From contig CAKPCM010000001.1 in NCBI GenBank assembly GCA_934141615.1, positions 1-53,632 on the forward strand: a DNA stretch of 53,632 nt. Direction: 5' to 3'. The stretch comes from an uncultured Bacilli bacterium. GTDB lineage: Bacteria > Bacillota_I > Bacilli_A > RF39 > UBA660. Shown here in pieces: positions 1 to 7,423 of the stretch. The translations under genes were made by a program, and so were the position numbers. Position 1 is the stretch's first letter; every line of letters starts with the position of its first letter. The notes below the pieces were generated by a model that was given only the letters and a program-made list of their open reading frames with translations, did no database searches and was not told the origin of the DNA.

Positions 1-163
<163 letters not shown>

Positions 164-219
164 ATTAATTTGATTAAAACCGTATTATCATGTTTTCAGA
201 GAATTATTTCTCTATATTT

Positions 220-325
220 AATCGGTGACGATAGCGAAGTGGACACACCTGTTCCCATCTCGAACACAGCAGTTAAGCACTTCAGCGCTGACGATAGTGT
301 AAGCGAAAATAAGACGTTGCCGGTT
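220..325 (+). rRNA. 5S ribosomal RNA (short form)
   Basis: The stretch holds the universal 5S core CGATAGCGAAG, CCTGTTCCCATCTCGAACAC and AGTTAAGC..TTCAGCGC. The two ends (AATCGGTG and its partner ending GCCGGTT) pair to form helix I. It is only about 106 nt, against ~116 nt in Bacillus: the helix IV/V side after CAGCGC is cut down to a GTGTAAGCGAAAATAAG-type arm. Short 5S forms are known from Mollicutes and close walled relatives. It lies directly behind the 23S end. Confidence 0.93.
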
Positions 326-338
326 TTTTTATGCAATA

Positions 339-366
339 AAAAGGACCTACACGAGTAAGTCCTTTT
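339..366 (+). terminator. rRNA operon terminator
   Basis: Perfect 8-bp stem AAAAGGAC / GTCCTTTT with a 12-base loop, just after the 5S gene. The uridines are part of the 3' arm, with no longer U-run, so it is a modest intrinsic terminator. Confidence 0.6.
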
Positions 367-435
367 ACTATACATCTAATGAAAAATAATATAAAAATAA
401 CTTAATAATCATATTATTATTTAAAAAAACAGCGT

Positions 436-603
436 TTATTTTTTTTCTAAACACTGCTCAATCATAGAAATAATTACATTATTAAAGGAAGTATTGTTTT
501 CTTTTGCTATCTTTTCAATTTCTTTTATTAATTTTTCTTTTATGTATAGTGATTTATAGCCGGCTGGCTCCTTTTCTTTAGTCCTTTTTGGAATAAACGC
601 CAT
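436..603 (-). CDS. small ribbon-helix-helix (CopG/Arc-type) DNA-binding protein
   Basis: A 55-residue basic protein starting MAFIPKRTKEKEP. It has one short strand-like segment (YKSLYIKEKLI) followed by two helices (IEKIAKENN, SFNNVIISMIEQCLEK), the layout of the ribbon-helix-helix fold seen in CopG/Arc repressors. The in-frame ATG at 618 lies inside the Shine-Dalgarno sequence GAGGGGTGAT, so the ATG at 603 is chosen. RHH proteins usually bind operators as dimers and regulate themselves; a cluster of TGATA half-sites lies just upstream (639-657). No toxin partner is visible beside it. Its targets cannot be told from sequence. Confidence 0.7.
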   Translation of the reverse strand: MAFIPKRTKEKEPAGYKSLYIKEKLIKEIEKIAKENNTSFNNVIISMIEQCLEKK

Positions 604-638
604 AATATCACCCCTCATATAAATTTTAATATAATAAT

Positions 639-657
639 CTGATACTTGATATATCAG
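639..657 (-). promoter_or_regulatory. candidate operator of the RHH gene
   Basis: CTGATA..TATCAG inverted repeat. The right part is a perfect 10-bp palindrome TGATATATCA, and a third TGATA half-site lies beside it. It sits ~40 bp upstream of the RHH start, where a self-repressing RHH protein would bind. Function is inferred from position and symmetry only. Confidence 0.4.
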
Positions 658-722
658 AAATTTCTCATACTATTCTTTGATTTTTATATAATTTATAATT
701 TATTATATAGAAGGTGGTTAAA

Positions 723-893
723 ATAATATTTAAAGCTAGCAAGTTATATTGCAAATATGTTATTAACATTATTAGTAATAGTATGAAAAAATTAAAAAGA
801 AATACTGATACATATAATGAATTAGATGAAAAATTATATGAATCATATTTAAAATTAGAAGAAATTATTAATACGGAATTTCCTAATTACTAA
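723..893 (+). CDS. doubtful small ORF with strong RBS but no ATG at the expected start
   Basis: The 380 bases between the RHH gene and tsaE hold one possible gene. A strong Shine-Dalgarno (AGAAGGTGG, 709-717) is followed at normal spacing by in-frame ATA codons (723, 726), not ATG/GTG/TTG. The frame stays open for ~56 codons to TAA 891-893 and reads as a lysine-rich, two-helix small protein ending LKLEEIINTEFPNY. The first ATG in frame is at 783, leaving only 36 residues and no RBS. It may be a gene with a lost start codon, a rare AUA start, or chance. The C-terminal helix is faintly like Spo0E-type small phosphatases, but the SQxLD signature is not there. Confidence 0.3.
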   Translation: MIFKASKLYCKYVINIISNSMKKLKRNTDTYNELDEKLYESYLKLEEIINTEFPNY

Positions 894-953
894 AATATTA
901 TATTTTATTTAATTTACGTTTTTTGTAACATTTTGTAAAATGAAACTTTTTTA

Positions 954-982
954 TTGTAATAAAGTTTTTTTTTTACTATAAT
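954..982 (+). promoter_or_regulatory. sigma-A type promoter of the tsaE operon
   Basis: TTGTAA (954-959), 17-bp spacer, TATAAT (977-982). The predicted start (~989) falls at the Shine-Dalgarno of tsaE, so the leader would be only about 10 nt. Confidence 0.75.
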
Positions 983-998
983 ATTTATGGTGATTAAA

Positions 999-1451
999 AT
1001 GGAATATAAAATAACTACAAACTCAGAAGAAGATACAATAGTTTTGGCTCAAAACTTTGAATCAGAAAAATTTAATAATATGGTTATTTGCTTAATAGGT
1101 GAATTAGGTAGTGGTAAAACCGTTTTCACTAAAGGTTTTGCAGGCGCATTAGGTATTGAAGAAAACATTACTTCTCCAACGTTTAACATAATAAAGGAGT
1201 ATACATCTGGAGAAATGAACTTGTATCATATGGATGTATATCGTCTAGAAGGAGATATTACTGATCTTGGGTTAGAAGAATATCTAAAAAAAGATGGTGT
1301 TGTAATAATTGAATGGGCAGATATGATAGAATCTGAATTACCAGAAGAACGTTTGGAAATTAAATTCAAAATTACCGGAGAAGAAAAAAGAACTTTAACT
1401 ATTACTCCATATGGTAGTAAATATGAAGATTTATGTGAGGATGTACTTTGA
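999..1451 (+). CDS. tsaE: tRNA t6A synthesis ATPase TsaE
   Basis: TsaE is the ATPase that works with TsaB and TsaD to put the threonylcarbamoyl group on A37 of ANN-decoding tRNAs. The 150-residue protein shows the Walker A motif GELGSGKT (34-41), the switch-like SPTF (59-62), the HMDVYRL block (77-83) and IEWAD (~103-107), all typical of the family, at normal length. The ATG at 987 lies before the RBS GGTGAT (989-994), so the start is set at 999. It is first in tsaE-tsaB-rimI-tsaD, the order known from many Bacillota (ydiB-ydiC-ydiD-gcp), and its stop overlaps the tsaB start by 4 bases (TTGA). Confidence 0.95.
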   Translation: MEYKITTNSEEDTIVLAQNFESEKFNNMVICLIGELGSGKTVFTKGFAGALGIEENITSPTFNIIKEYTSGEMNLYHMDVYRLEGDITDLGLEEYLKKDGVVIIEWADMIESELPEERLEIKFKITGEEKRTLTITPYGSKYEDLCEDVL

Positions 1452-2101
1452 AAACTTTATTTGTAGATTCATCTAGAAAAAGCTTATCTGTTGCACTCGC
1501 CTTAAATGATGAGCTTCTTTTAGTATCAAACGTTGATTCATATAGCAAGCACTCAAATTACCTTATGAACGAAATTAAAAGTATTTTAGAAAAATTTAAC
1601 CTAAAACCAAATGACATAGACAATTATGTTGTTTTAAATGGACCAGGCAGTTTTACAGGGATTAGGGTAGGTGTTACCGTTTGTAAAACTCTTGCATGGA
1701 CCTTGAGCAAAAAAATATATAAATTAAATAATTTGGAAGCATTAAGAGTAGGAATAGATGATGATGTTGTAATAAGTGTTATTCCAGACAAGAAAAATGC
1801 ATCCTATGTTGGTATTTATTCTGATAATTATACATGTGAAGATTATTTAGAACTTTCAAGTGATAAATTAAAATTTAATAGCAAAAATATTACATTAGTA
1901 AGCATGGAAGATAATGAATATTTACAAAGCTTAAAAGATATGTTACAAACTAGTAACAAGGTTAATGTAAAAATAATAAATGATTATGATTACTTAAAGG
2001 TAATAAATTATGCACTATCAAAACAATGTATAAATCCACATTCTTTGGTTCCTATTTACTTGAAAAAGATAGATGCGGAAAAGAAGAAAAATGAAAATTA
2101 G
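1448..2101 (+). CDS. tsaB: t6A synthesis scaffold protein TsaB
   Basis: TsaB is the inactive ASKHA-fold partner that dimerises with TsaD in t6A synthesis. The N-terminal FVDSSRKSLSVAL and the strongly conserved NGPGSFTGIRVG (about residues 64-75) mark the family; 217 residues is the usual length. Translation starts at TTG (1448-1450), overlapping the tsaE stop, with GAGGATG as RBS; this implies coupled translation. The C-terminal half is divergent and Lys/Asn-rich, as is common in low-GC genomes. Confidence 0.93.
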   Translation: MKTLFVDSSRKSLSVALALNDELLLVSNVDSYSKHSNYLMNEIKSILEKFNLKPNDIDNYVVLNGPGSFTGIRVGVTVCKTLAWTLSKKIYKLNNLEALRVGIDDDVVISVIPDKKNASYVGIYSDNYTCEDYLELSSDKLKFNSKNITLVSMEDNEYLQSLKDMLQTSNKVNVKIINDYDYLKVINYALSKQCINPHSLVPIYLKKIDAEKKKNEN

Positions 2102-2501
2102 AAATTATAAAAAAGAAGATATACCAGATATAGAAAAACTAGGATTACACCTTCACGATAACTATAAGTTTTTGCTGGATGACTTTTCAGATGCATTAGT
2201 AATTATAGAAGAAGAAAAAATTATTGGTTTTATAGTTTATAGCATAATTTATGAAAGAGCAGAAATAATTGATATCGCAGTTGATCCTAAAAGTAGAAAT
2301 AAAGGCTATGCTAAAGCCTTACTAAATTATCTTATTAATGATATAATAAGTGAAAGGTGCGATAACATAACCTTGGAAGTAAATAAAACAAACAAAATTG
2401 CAATAGGTCTTTATAAAAGCATCGGTTTTTCTGTTGTTGCAACAAGAAAAGGATATTATGAAGGCTCTGATGGATATTTAATGAAAATGGATTTGAGGTG
2501 A
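2091..2501 (+). CDS. rimI: ribosomal-protein-alanine N-acetyltransferase RimI family
   Basis: A 136-residue GNAT enzyme. The family acetylates the N-terminal amine of ribosomal protein S18, and the gene is often embedded in tsa operons. The acetyl-CoA binding motif A reads DPKSRNKGYAKALL, followed by LEVNKTNKIAIGLYKSIGF and a C-terminal YYEGSDGYLMKMDL, all typical of RimI. The ATG at 2091 (MKIRNYKKEDI) fits the family start better than the in-frame ATG at 2073; it overlaps tsaB by 11 bases. The true substrate in this organism is not shown by sequence. Confidence 0.88.
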   Translation: MKIRNYKKEDIPDIEKLGLHLHDNYKFLLDDFSDALVIIEEEKIIGFIVYSIIYERAEIIDIAVDPKSRNKGYAKALLNYLINDIISERCDNITLEVNKTNKIAIGLYKSIGFSVVATRKGYYEGSDGYLMKMDLR

Positions 2502-2505
2502 TAAA

Positions 2506-3510
2506 ATGAAAGATGTTTATATATTTGCAATTGAAACTAGTTGTGATGAAACAAGTGCAAGTATAATAAAAAATGGTAATACTGAAATAGCTACCGTCGT
2601 TTTATCACAAATTGATATACACAAAAAATTTGGAGGCGTAGTTCCAGAAATAGCAAGCCGTAATCATACTGGTGCAATTACTATGGTATTTGAAGAATGT
2701 TTAAAAAAGGCTAATATGACGTTTAATGATATAGATGCAATTGCGGTAACTTATGGACCAGGATTAAATGGAGCTTTATTAATTGGAATAGAAGCTGCTA
2801 AGGCACTTTCTTTTGCAACTGGAAAACCACTTGTTAAGGTAAATCATATGGCGGGACATATATATGCAAATAAGTTTGTTGGAGATTTTAAGTTTCCTTT
2901 ACTATGCCTAGTTGTATCAGGAGGACACACCGAAATAGTTTATATGGATAAAGAATTTTCATTTAAGAAAATAGGAAGTACTTTAGATGATTCAGTAGGC
3001 GAGGCTTATGATAAGGTGGCAAGAGTAGTTGGTATTCCATATCCAGGCGGACCTTTAATGGATAAAATGGCAAGTTTAGGTAAACACACGTATAACCTTC
3101 CAGCCCCTAAAGATGATTCATCATATGACTTTAGTTTTAGTGGTATTAAAAGTGCTGTTATTAACCTAGTTCATAATGAAAGACAAAGAGGTCGTGAAAT
3201 AAACAAGGAGGATCTTGCAACATCATTCCAAGAAACGGCAGTAGGTATATTAGTTAAGAAGACCAAACGTGCATTAAAAGAATATGGTGTTAAACAGCTA
3301 TTGGTTGCAGGTGGAGTTTCTGCTAACAGCGGTCTAAGAAAAGCTTTAGAAGAAGTATGCAAAGAGCTTGATGTAGAGCTTTTAAAACCTGAAATAAAGT
3401 ATTGTACTGATAATGCTGCAATGATTGGTGCAGCGGGTTATTATGCCTATTTAAGAGGCGATATAGCAGACTTTAGTTTAAATCCTGAACCAGGATTAGA
3501 TTTAGAATAG
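2506..3510 (+). CDS. tsaD: tRNA N6-adenosine threonylcarbamoyltransferase TsaD
   Basis: Catalytic subunit that transfers the threonylcarbamoyl group from TC-AMP to tRNA A37. It is 334 residues long, the usual size. Visible family features are IETSCDETSAS (9-19), the metal ligands of HMAGH (His114, His118), LVVSGGHTEIV, the DDSVGEAYDKVAR block and the C-terminal DNAAMIGAAG. RBS GGTGAT lies just before ATG 2506, 4 bases after rimI. It closes the t6A operon, although the following pilin gene is only 16 bases on and is probably co-transcribed. Confidence 0.97.
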   Translation: MKDVYIFAIETSCDETSASIIKNGNTEIATVVLSQIDIHKKFGGVVPEIASRNHTGAITMVFEECLKKANMTFNDIDAIAVTYGPGLNGALLIGIEAAKALSFATGKPLVKVNHMAGHIYANKFVGDFKFPLLCLVVSGGHTEIVYMDKEFSFKKIGSTLDDSVGEAYDKVARVVGIPYPGGPLMDKMASLGKHTYNLPAPKDDSSYDFSFSGIKSAVINLVHNERQRGREINKEDLATSFQETAVGILVKKTKRALKEYGVKQLLVAGGVSANSGLRKALEEVCKELDVELLKPEIKYCTDNAAMIGAAGYYAYLRGDIADFSLNPEPGLDLE

Positions 3511-3526
3511 AAAGTGGTGGTGCATA

Positions 3527-3916
3527 ATGAAGAATAATTATGGTTTCACATTAATAGAATTACTTGCAATAGTAGTCATTTTGGGTGTTATAATTGCGGT
3601 TGCAGCACCAAATATGACTAAGCAAATTAATAAAAAAGAAGAAACAGACCAAACTATTTTAGATGAAAAAATATCAAATGCAGCTCATATGTACATAGCA
3701 AAGTATTATTCTGATAAGGTAGTTGGTGGTACTTGTGATAGTAGTACTTGTCGGTTTACTCTTAATGATTTAGAACAAGATGGCCTAATTAATTTAAATG
3801 GTAAAAATTGTACTGGTGTTATGAATAAAGATATGTTCTATTTATCAAGTAATAATTCCTATGATTTTAGTAATATAAAATCATCAGATTGTGCATCAGA
3901 TAAGATTGAAAAATAA
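3527..3916 (+). CDS. type IV pilin-like protein (class III signal peptide)
   Basis: A 129-residue protein with a six-residue leader (MKNNYG) followed by FTLIELLAIVVILGVIIAV, the prepilin peptidase recognition and membrane helix of type IV (pseudo)pilins. Prepilin peptidase would cut after Gly6; Glu at +5 is present. The C-terminal half is a small exported domain with four cysteines (CDSSTC, NCTG, SDC) that may form two disulfides. No assembly ATPase, platform protein or prepilin peptidase is in the window, so it is an orphan here. It lies 16 bases after tsaD and ends in a terminator whose sequence recurs at 5845. Confidence 0.85.
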   Translation: MKNNYGFTLIELLAIVVILGVIIAVAAPNMTKQINKKEETDQTILDEKISNAAHMYIAKYYSDKVVGGTCDSSTCRFTLNDLEQDGLINLNGKNCTGVMNKDMFYLSSNNSYDFSNIKSSDCASDKIEK

Positions 3917-3957
3917 AAGACCTAAAATGCTATTAACGTTTTAAGTCTTTTTTGTTT
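3911..3957 (+). terminator. terminator, copy 1 of a 47-bp direct repeat
   Basis: Hairpin AAAAGACCTAAAA / GTTTTAAGTCTTTT followed by a T-run; the pilin stop codon lies at its 5' edge. The 47 bases match 5845-5891 with two T/C differences, both in or near the loop. It terminates the tsa-pilin unit. Confidence 0.85.
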
Positions 3958-4057
3958 TATATCTGTATGCAAAACTTTATGTACCTTATTATTCTAAAAA
4001 ATTGGTACTTTAATGACTTTTTGAATAAAATTTGGTACTATTATAATGGTGAGCGTT

Positions 4058-5251
4058 ATGAATTTTGATAAAAGTAAAGTCGATGATGATAATTTAGAAC
4101 TTTTAATTACTATTTTATTTGGCGGTTTGGGTGTTCATAAATTTATGCAAAATGAAACTGGGCTTGGTGTATTATACTTATTTACATTTGGTTTGTTTGG
4201 TATAGGATGGATTTATGATATTTATACGTGTTTTTATTATAAAACTACGAAGTTTAAGGAAATTAAAAAAAGTATAAAAAATAATACGGATAAATGTAAT
4301 GAGTTGAATGAGCATATTGAGAGTTTAAAAAATTCTTATGTCGATATAAAAAAGATTGATTATGGTACTGCAAATTATTCTGACAATAGTATTTGGAATT
4401 ATAAAAGGCCAGCTATTCAAAAATTCAAAGCAGCAAATAATATCCACAATTGCTCTAGAACTGTTGTAAGTAATGCAATGAATCAACCTTTTAAGTATAT
4501 TTGTAAATATTTTAATATAAAACCAAATGAAGAAAATTTGGAAAAATTTGAAAAAATTCTTAATGATTTTTCTGCGGCAGAACAAGGTAAAATTTTATTA
4601 AAAAATGAAAGAGATGAAATTGTTGAAGAAATTAGTGATAAGATTCCACTTATAATAAGAATATTTAATAAAAAAAGGATGGTAAAAAAGTTAGGATTTA
4701 ATGACATAGATTTTAGTCGATTATATTTCCCGAAATATTCATTTAATTATGTCAGTTCAGGAGGATATAGTGGTATGCATTGCGATGTCGTTTTTGATAT
4801 TTCAAATTTAGATAAATTTATAAATTATTTATCAAGTATAATTAAATTTAGAAAAAGTATTGCTGGGCAAAGAGCGCTAATGACATCAAATTTAAGAGAA
4901 AAAATAAAAAAGAGGGATTGTTATACTTGTCAAATTTGTAAAAATTCAACTGAAAAAGAACCTAATTTGTTACTAGAAATAGACCATATCGTTCCGGTAT
5001 CAAAAGGTGGCATGACCACAGAAGATAATCTTCAAACCTTATGTTGGAAATGTAATAGAACGAAAGGATCTAAAATTACTGAATGTATCGAGAAAAAAGA
5101 TAATGATGATATTAAAATAGAAAATGATGATGTTGATAATATTAATGAGAGTAAATATGATAGAATTATTGAATATAAAAAATTACTTGATGATGGAACT
5201 TTAACAAATGAGGAGTTTGAAGCTTTGAAGAAAAAAGAGTTAATGAAATAG
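4058..5251 (+). CDS. TM2-domain, HNH nuclease and SHOCT fusion protein
   Basis: A 397-residue protein with an unusual domain order. Residues ~12-60 form a TM2 domain: ITILFGGLGVHKF, then GVLYLFTFGLFGIGWIYDIY, two membrane helices joined by a short turn. A central Lys-rich region (~65-280) follows, with no family I recognise. Residues ~286-338 are an HNH endonuclease: CQIC (CxxC), LEIDHIVPVSKGG, DNLQTLCWKCN (CxxC plus HNH residues). The last ~34 residues are a SHOCT motif (LLDDGTLTNEEFEALKKKEL). The start is set at 4058 because GGTGAGCG precedes it; the ATG at 4046 lies inside the -10 region. A membrane-tethered HNH nuclease suggests genome defence or DNA uptake, but this is inference. Next gene is 10 bases on. 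Confidence 0.8.
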   Translation: MNFDKSKVDDDNLELLITILFGGLGVHKFMQNETGLGVLYLFTFGLFGIGWIYDIYTCFYYKTTKFKEIKKSIKNNTDKCNELNEHIESLKNSYVDIKKIDYGTANYSDNSIWNYKRPAIQKFKAANNIHNCSRTVVSNAMNQPFKYICKYFNIKPNEENLEKFEKILNDFSAAEQGKILLKNERDEIVEEISDKIPLIIRIFNKKRMVKKLGFNDIDFSRLYFPKYSFNYVSSGGYSGMHCDVVFDISNLDKFINYLSSIIKFRKSIAGQRALMTSNLREKIKKRDCYTCQICKNSTEKEPNLLLEIDHIVPVSKGGMTTEDNLQTLCWKCNRTKGSKITECIEKKDNDDIKIENDDVDNINESKYDRIIEYKKLLDDGTLTNEEFEALKKKELMK

Positions 5252-5261
5252 GAGTATTAAC

Positions 5262-5837
5262 ATGATTGAAATAGAAGAAATAAAAAAATTAAAGAAATTA
5301 TTTGACCAAGGAATTATTAATGATGTTGAATTTAAGATGGAAAAGGCCAAAATATTAGGATTAGATATTCCTGTTGAGAATGGAGTTAATGATTTATCAG
5401 ATGAAATGAAAAAATTTAAAAAAAATAAAATTAGTGAAAAAATTATGCATAGAGAACATTATTCTGAGAAAAAAGATAAAATTACAGATGAAATGACATT
5501 TCAAAGAAACATAAAACAGAAAAAAACGATATATTCAAAGGAAAAAAAGAAATATCAGGTAAAAAAAATCGTGGAGAAGTTAAAAAAGATTATTCTATGG
5601 GCATTATCTATTATTTTATGTTTATTTGGAATTGTTAGTATAGGATTGTTTTTTGATAACGGTTTAATATATTTACTTCTTGGAATAATTATGTTTGTTC
5701 AAGGCTGTATGATTTGCCCAAGAATTACAAAGTATGCTGAAAAATATAATTTTTATAAAAAGAATAGAATAATAATTATTGGTTTAACTATTTTGTTATT
5801 TGTTATTATTTGTTGTATTTTTCCTGTGAGTAAGTAG
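5262..5837 (+). CDS. SHOCT-domain multi-pass membrane protein
   Basis: 191 residues. The first ~35 form a SHOCT motif (IKKLKKLFDQGIINDVEFKMEKAKIL), of the same kind as the C-terminus of the preceding TM2-HNH protein. A charged, Lys-rich linker (~45-105) leads to three hydrophobic helices (IILWALSIILCLFGIVSIG, IYLLLGIIMFVQG, IIIIGLTILLFVIICCIF). It starts 10 bases after the HNH gene with its own GGAGT, so the two are one unit. Shared SHOCT motifs suggest the two proteins may associate; SHOCT function is poorly known. No enzyme motif is visible. Confidence 0.72.
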   Translation: MIEIEEIKKLKKLFDQGIINDVEFKMEKAKILGLDIPVENGVNDLSDEMKKFKKNKISEKIMHREHYSEKKDKITDEMTFQRNIKQKKTIYSKEKKKYQVKKIVEKLKKIILWALSIILCLFGIVSIGLFFDNGLIYLLLGIIMFVQGCMICPRITKYAEKYNFYKKNRIIIIGLTILLFVIICCIFPVSK

Positions 5838-5844
5838 TTATATA

Positions 5845-5891
5845 AAATAAAAGACCTAAAACGCTACTAACGTTTTAAGTCTTTTTTGTTT
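5845..5891. terminator. terminator, copy 2 of a 47-bp direct repeat
   Basis: Same sequence as 3911-3957 with two differences. It lies between two converging units (SHOCT gene from the left, ABC permease from the right). A-runs and T-runs flank both sides of the stem, so it can stop transcription in both directions. Confidence 0.8.
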
Positions 5892-6687
5892 ACCATTCTT
5901 TTTTAAACCTTTTCTCTATAAATAATATTATGAAATAAAGTATGCTAGTTAATATTCCAAGCATTATAACTCCTGCAATTACTAAATTAGTGTTAAATAC
6001 CTGTGAACCATAATTTATTAAATACCCTAATCCTTCTTTAGACACCAATAATTCACCCATTATGACACCAACAAACGTCATTGATAGATTTATCTTAAGA
6101 GAACTAATTATTGTGTTTATATTAGCGGGAAATACGACTTTTGTAAATATTTGAAATTTATTTGCCTTAAAACTTTGCATTAGTCTTATACTTGTTTTAT
6201 TAGTATGTCTAAATCCTACGTACACGCTTATTATTGTTGAAATGGTTGATATTAAAAGAGCCATTAATATTATTGAGTTTTGATTAGCTCCTGCCCATAT
6301 TATTATGATTGGACCTAAAGATACTTTTGGAAGACTATTTAGTATCGTAAGATATGGGTCTAATACCTTGGAAGCAAACGGACTATACCAAAGAAAGGCC
6401 GCAAATACTATTCCAATTAATGAGCCTAAGCCAAAACTTATTAATATCTCTTTTAAGGTTACCCATACGTGCACAAATAAATCATTAGATTTATACAAAT
6501 TAATTATTGTTGTTACTACTTTTTTAGGGCTTGAACATAAAAACGAATTTATTATTCCTTTATCTGATAGAATTTGCCATAGACTTATAAACAGTATAAG
6601 TATAAATATTTGACAGAATATGACTTTTACTGTGGATAATATTTTTTGTTTCATATATTTTTTATATTCCGCTTTAGCTTCCATCAT
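5890..6687 (-). CDS. ABC importer permease, NitT/TauT (SsuC/ThiX-like) family
   Basis: A 265-residue inner-membrane permease with about six hydrophobic helices and the EAA-like cytoplasmic loop around RLMQSFKANKFQIFTKVVFPANI, which couples to the ATPase. C-terminal GELLVSKEGLGYLINYGSQVFNT is a hallmark of the SsuC/TauC/ThiX group, which imports sulfonates, taurine, nitrate-like anions or thiamin precursors. Translation starts inside the ATPase gene (overlap 14 bases), so subunits are coupled. Last gene of a three-gene minus-strand unit; the far end meets the shared terminator at 5845-5891. Substrate unknown. Confidence 0.88.
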   Translation of the reverse strand: MMEAKAEYKKYMKQKILSTVKVIFCQIFILILFISLWQILSDKGIINSFLCSSPKKVVTTIINLYKSNDLFVHVWVTLKEILISFGLGSLIGIVFAAFLWYSPFASKVLDPYLTILNSLPKVSLGPIIIIWAGANQNSIILMALLISTISTIISVYVGFRHTNKTSIRLMQSFKANKFQIFTKVVFPANINTIISSLKINLSMTFVGVIMGELLVSKEGLGYLINYGSQVFNTNLVIAGVIMLGILTSILYFIILFIEKRFKKEW

Positions 6688-7420
6688 CCATCAAATCCTT
6701 CCATATAGCATTATGGTAATAATTAAACTTTTCGTTTTTTCTGTTAGCGCTTGGCATGCCCTTATCTTCCATTTCTATATTGTATACGTTTTTAACTGTC
6801 GCAGGTCTTTTGCTTAACACAATAACTCTATCAGCTAAACTAACGGATTCAGAAATATCATGTGAAACCATAATAGCGGTTTTCTTTTCTTCTTTTATTA
6901 TTTTAAATACGTCATCTGATACATTTATTCTAGTTTGATAATCAAGCGCTGAAAAAGGCTCATCAAGAAGTAAAATATCAGGTCTTATGGCAAGTGTTCT
7001 AATTAAAGCAACACGTTGTCTCATTCCACCAGAAAGTTGTTTTGGGTAACTCTTTTCAAATGATGATAAACCATATTTCTTAAGCAAATTTTTAACGTAT
7101 AACTTGTTTTCTTTGGAAAGATCACCTTTTATTTTAAGTCCGATAAGACAGTTTTCTAGTACGGTTAACCACGGAAATAATGCATCTTCTTGAAACATAT
7201 AACCAACTTTTAAACCGGGTTTAACTTCTATTTTTCCACCACTTTTTTCTTCTAGATTGCCTATTAGTGATAAAATGGTTGATTTCCCACATCCACTAGG
7301 ACCAACTATTACTAAAAACTCATTTTCAAAAACGGTTAAATTAATGTCTTTAAGTGCACATATAACTTGTTTTTCATTTATGTAATTTTTCTTTAACCCC
7401 TTAATTTTTAAGAGTTCCAT
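6674..7420 (-). CDS. ABC importer ATP-binding protein, NitT/TauT family
   Basis: 248-residue nucleotide-binding subunit. Walker A GPSGCGKST, Q-loop in GYMFQEDALFPWLTV, signature LSGGMRQRVALIR, Walker B ILLLDEPFSALD and the H-loop (IMVSHDISES) are all intact. QEDALFPW and the SALD dimer segment are typical of SsuB/TauB/ThiZ-like proteins. It starts 3 bases after the binding-protein gene. It should energise the permease encoded next to it. Confidence 0.93.
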   Translation of the reverse strand: MELLKIKGLKKNYINEKQVICALKDINLTVFENEFLVIVGPSGCGKSTILSLIGNLEEKSGGKIEVKPGLKVGYMFQEDALFPWLTVLENCLIGLKIKGDLSKENKLYVKNLLKKYGLSSFEKSYPKQLSGGMRQRVALIRTLAIRPDILLLDEPFSALDYQTRINVSDDVFKIIKEEKKTAIMVSHDISESVSLADRVIVLSKRPATVKNVYNIEMEDKGMPSANRKNEKFNYYHNAIWKDLMDDGS

Positions 7421-7423
7421 TTA

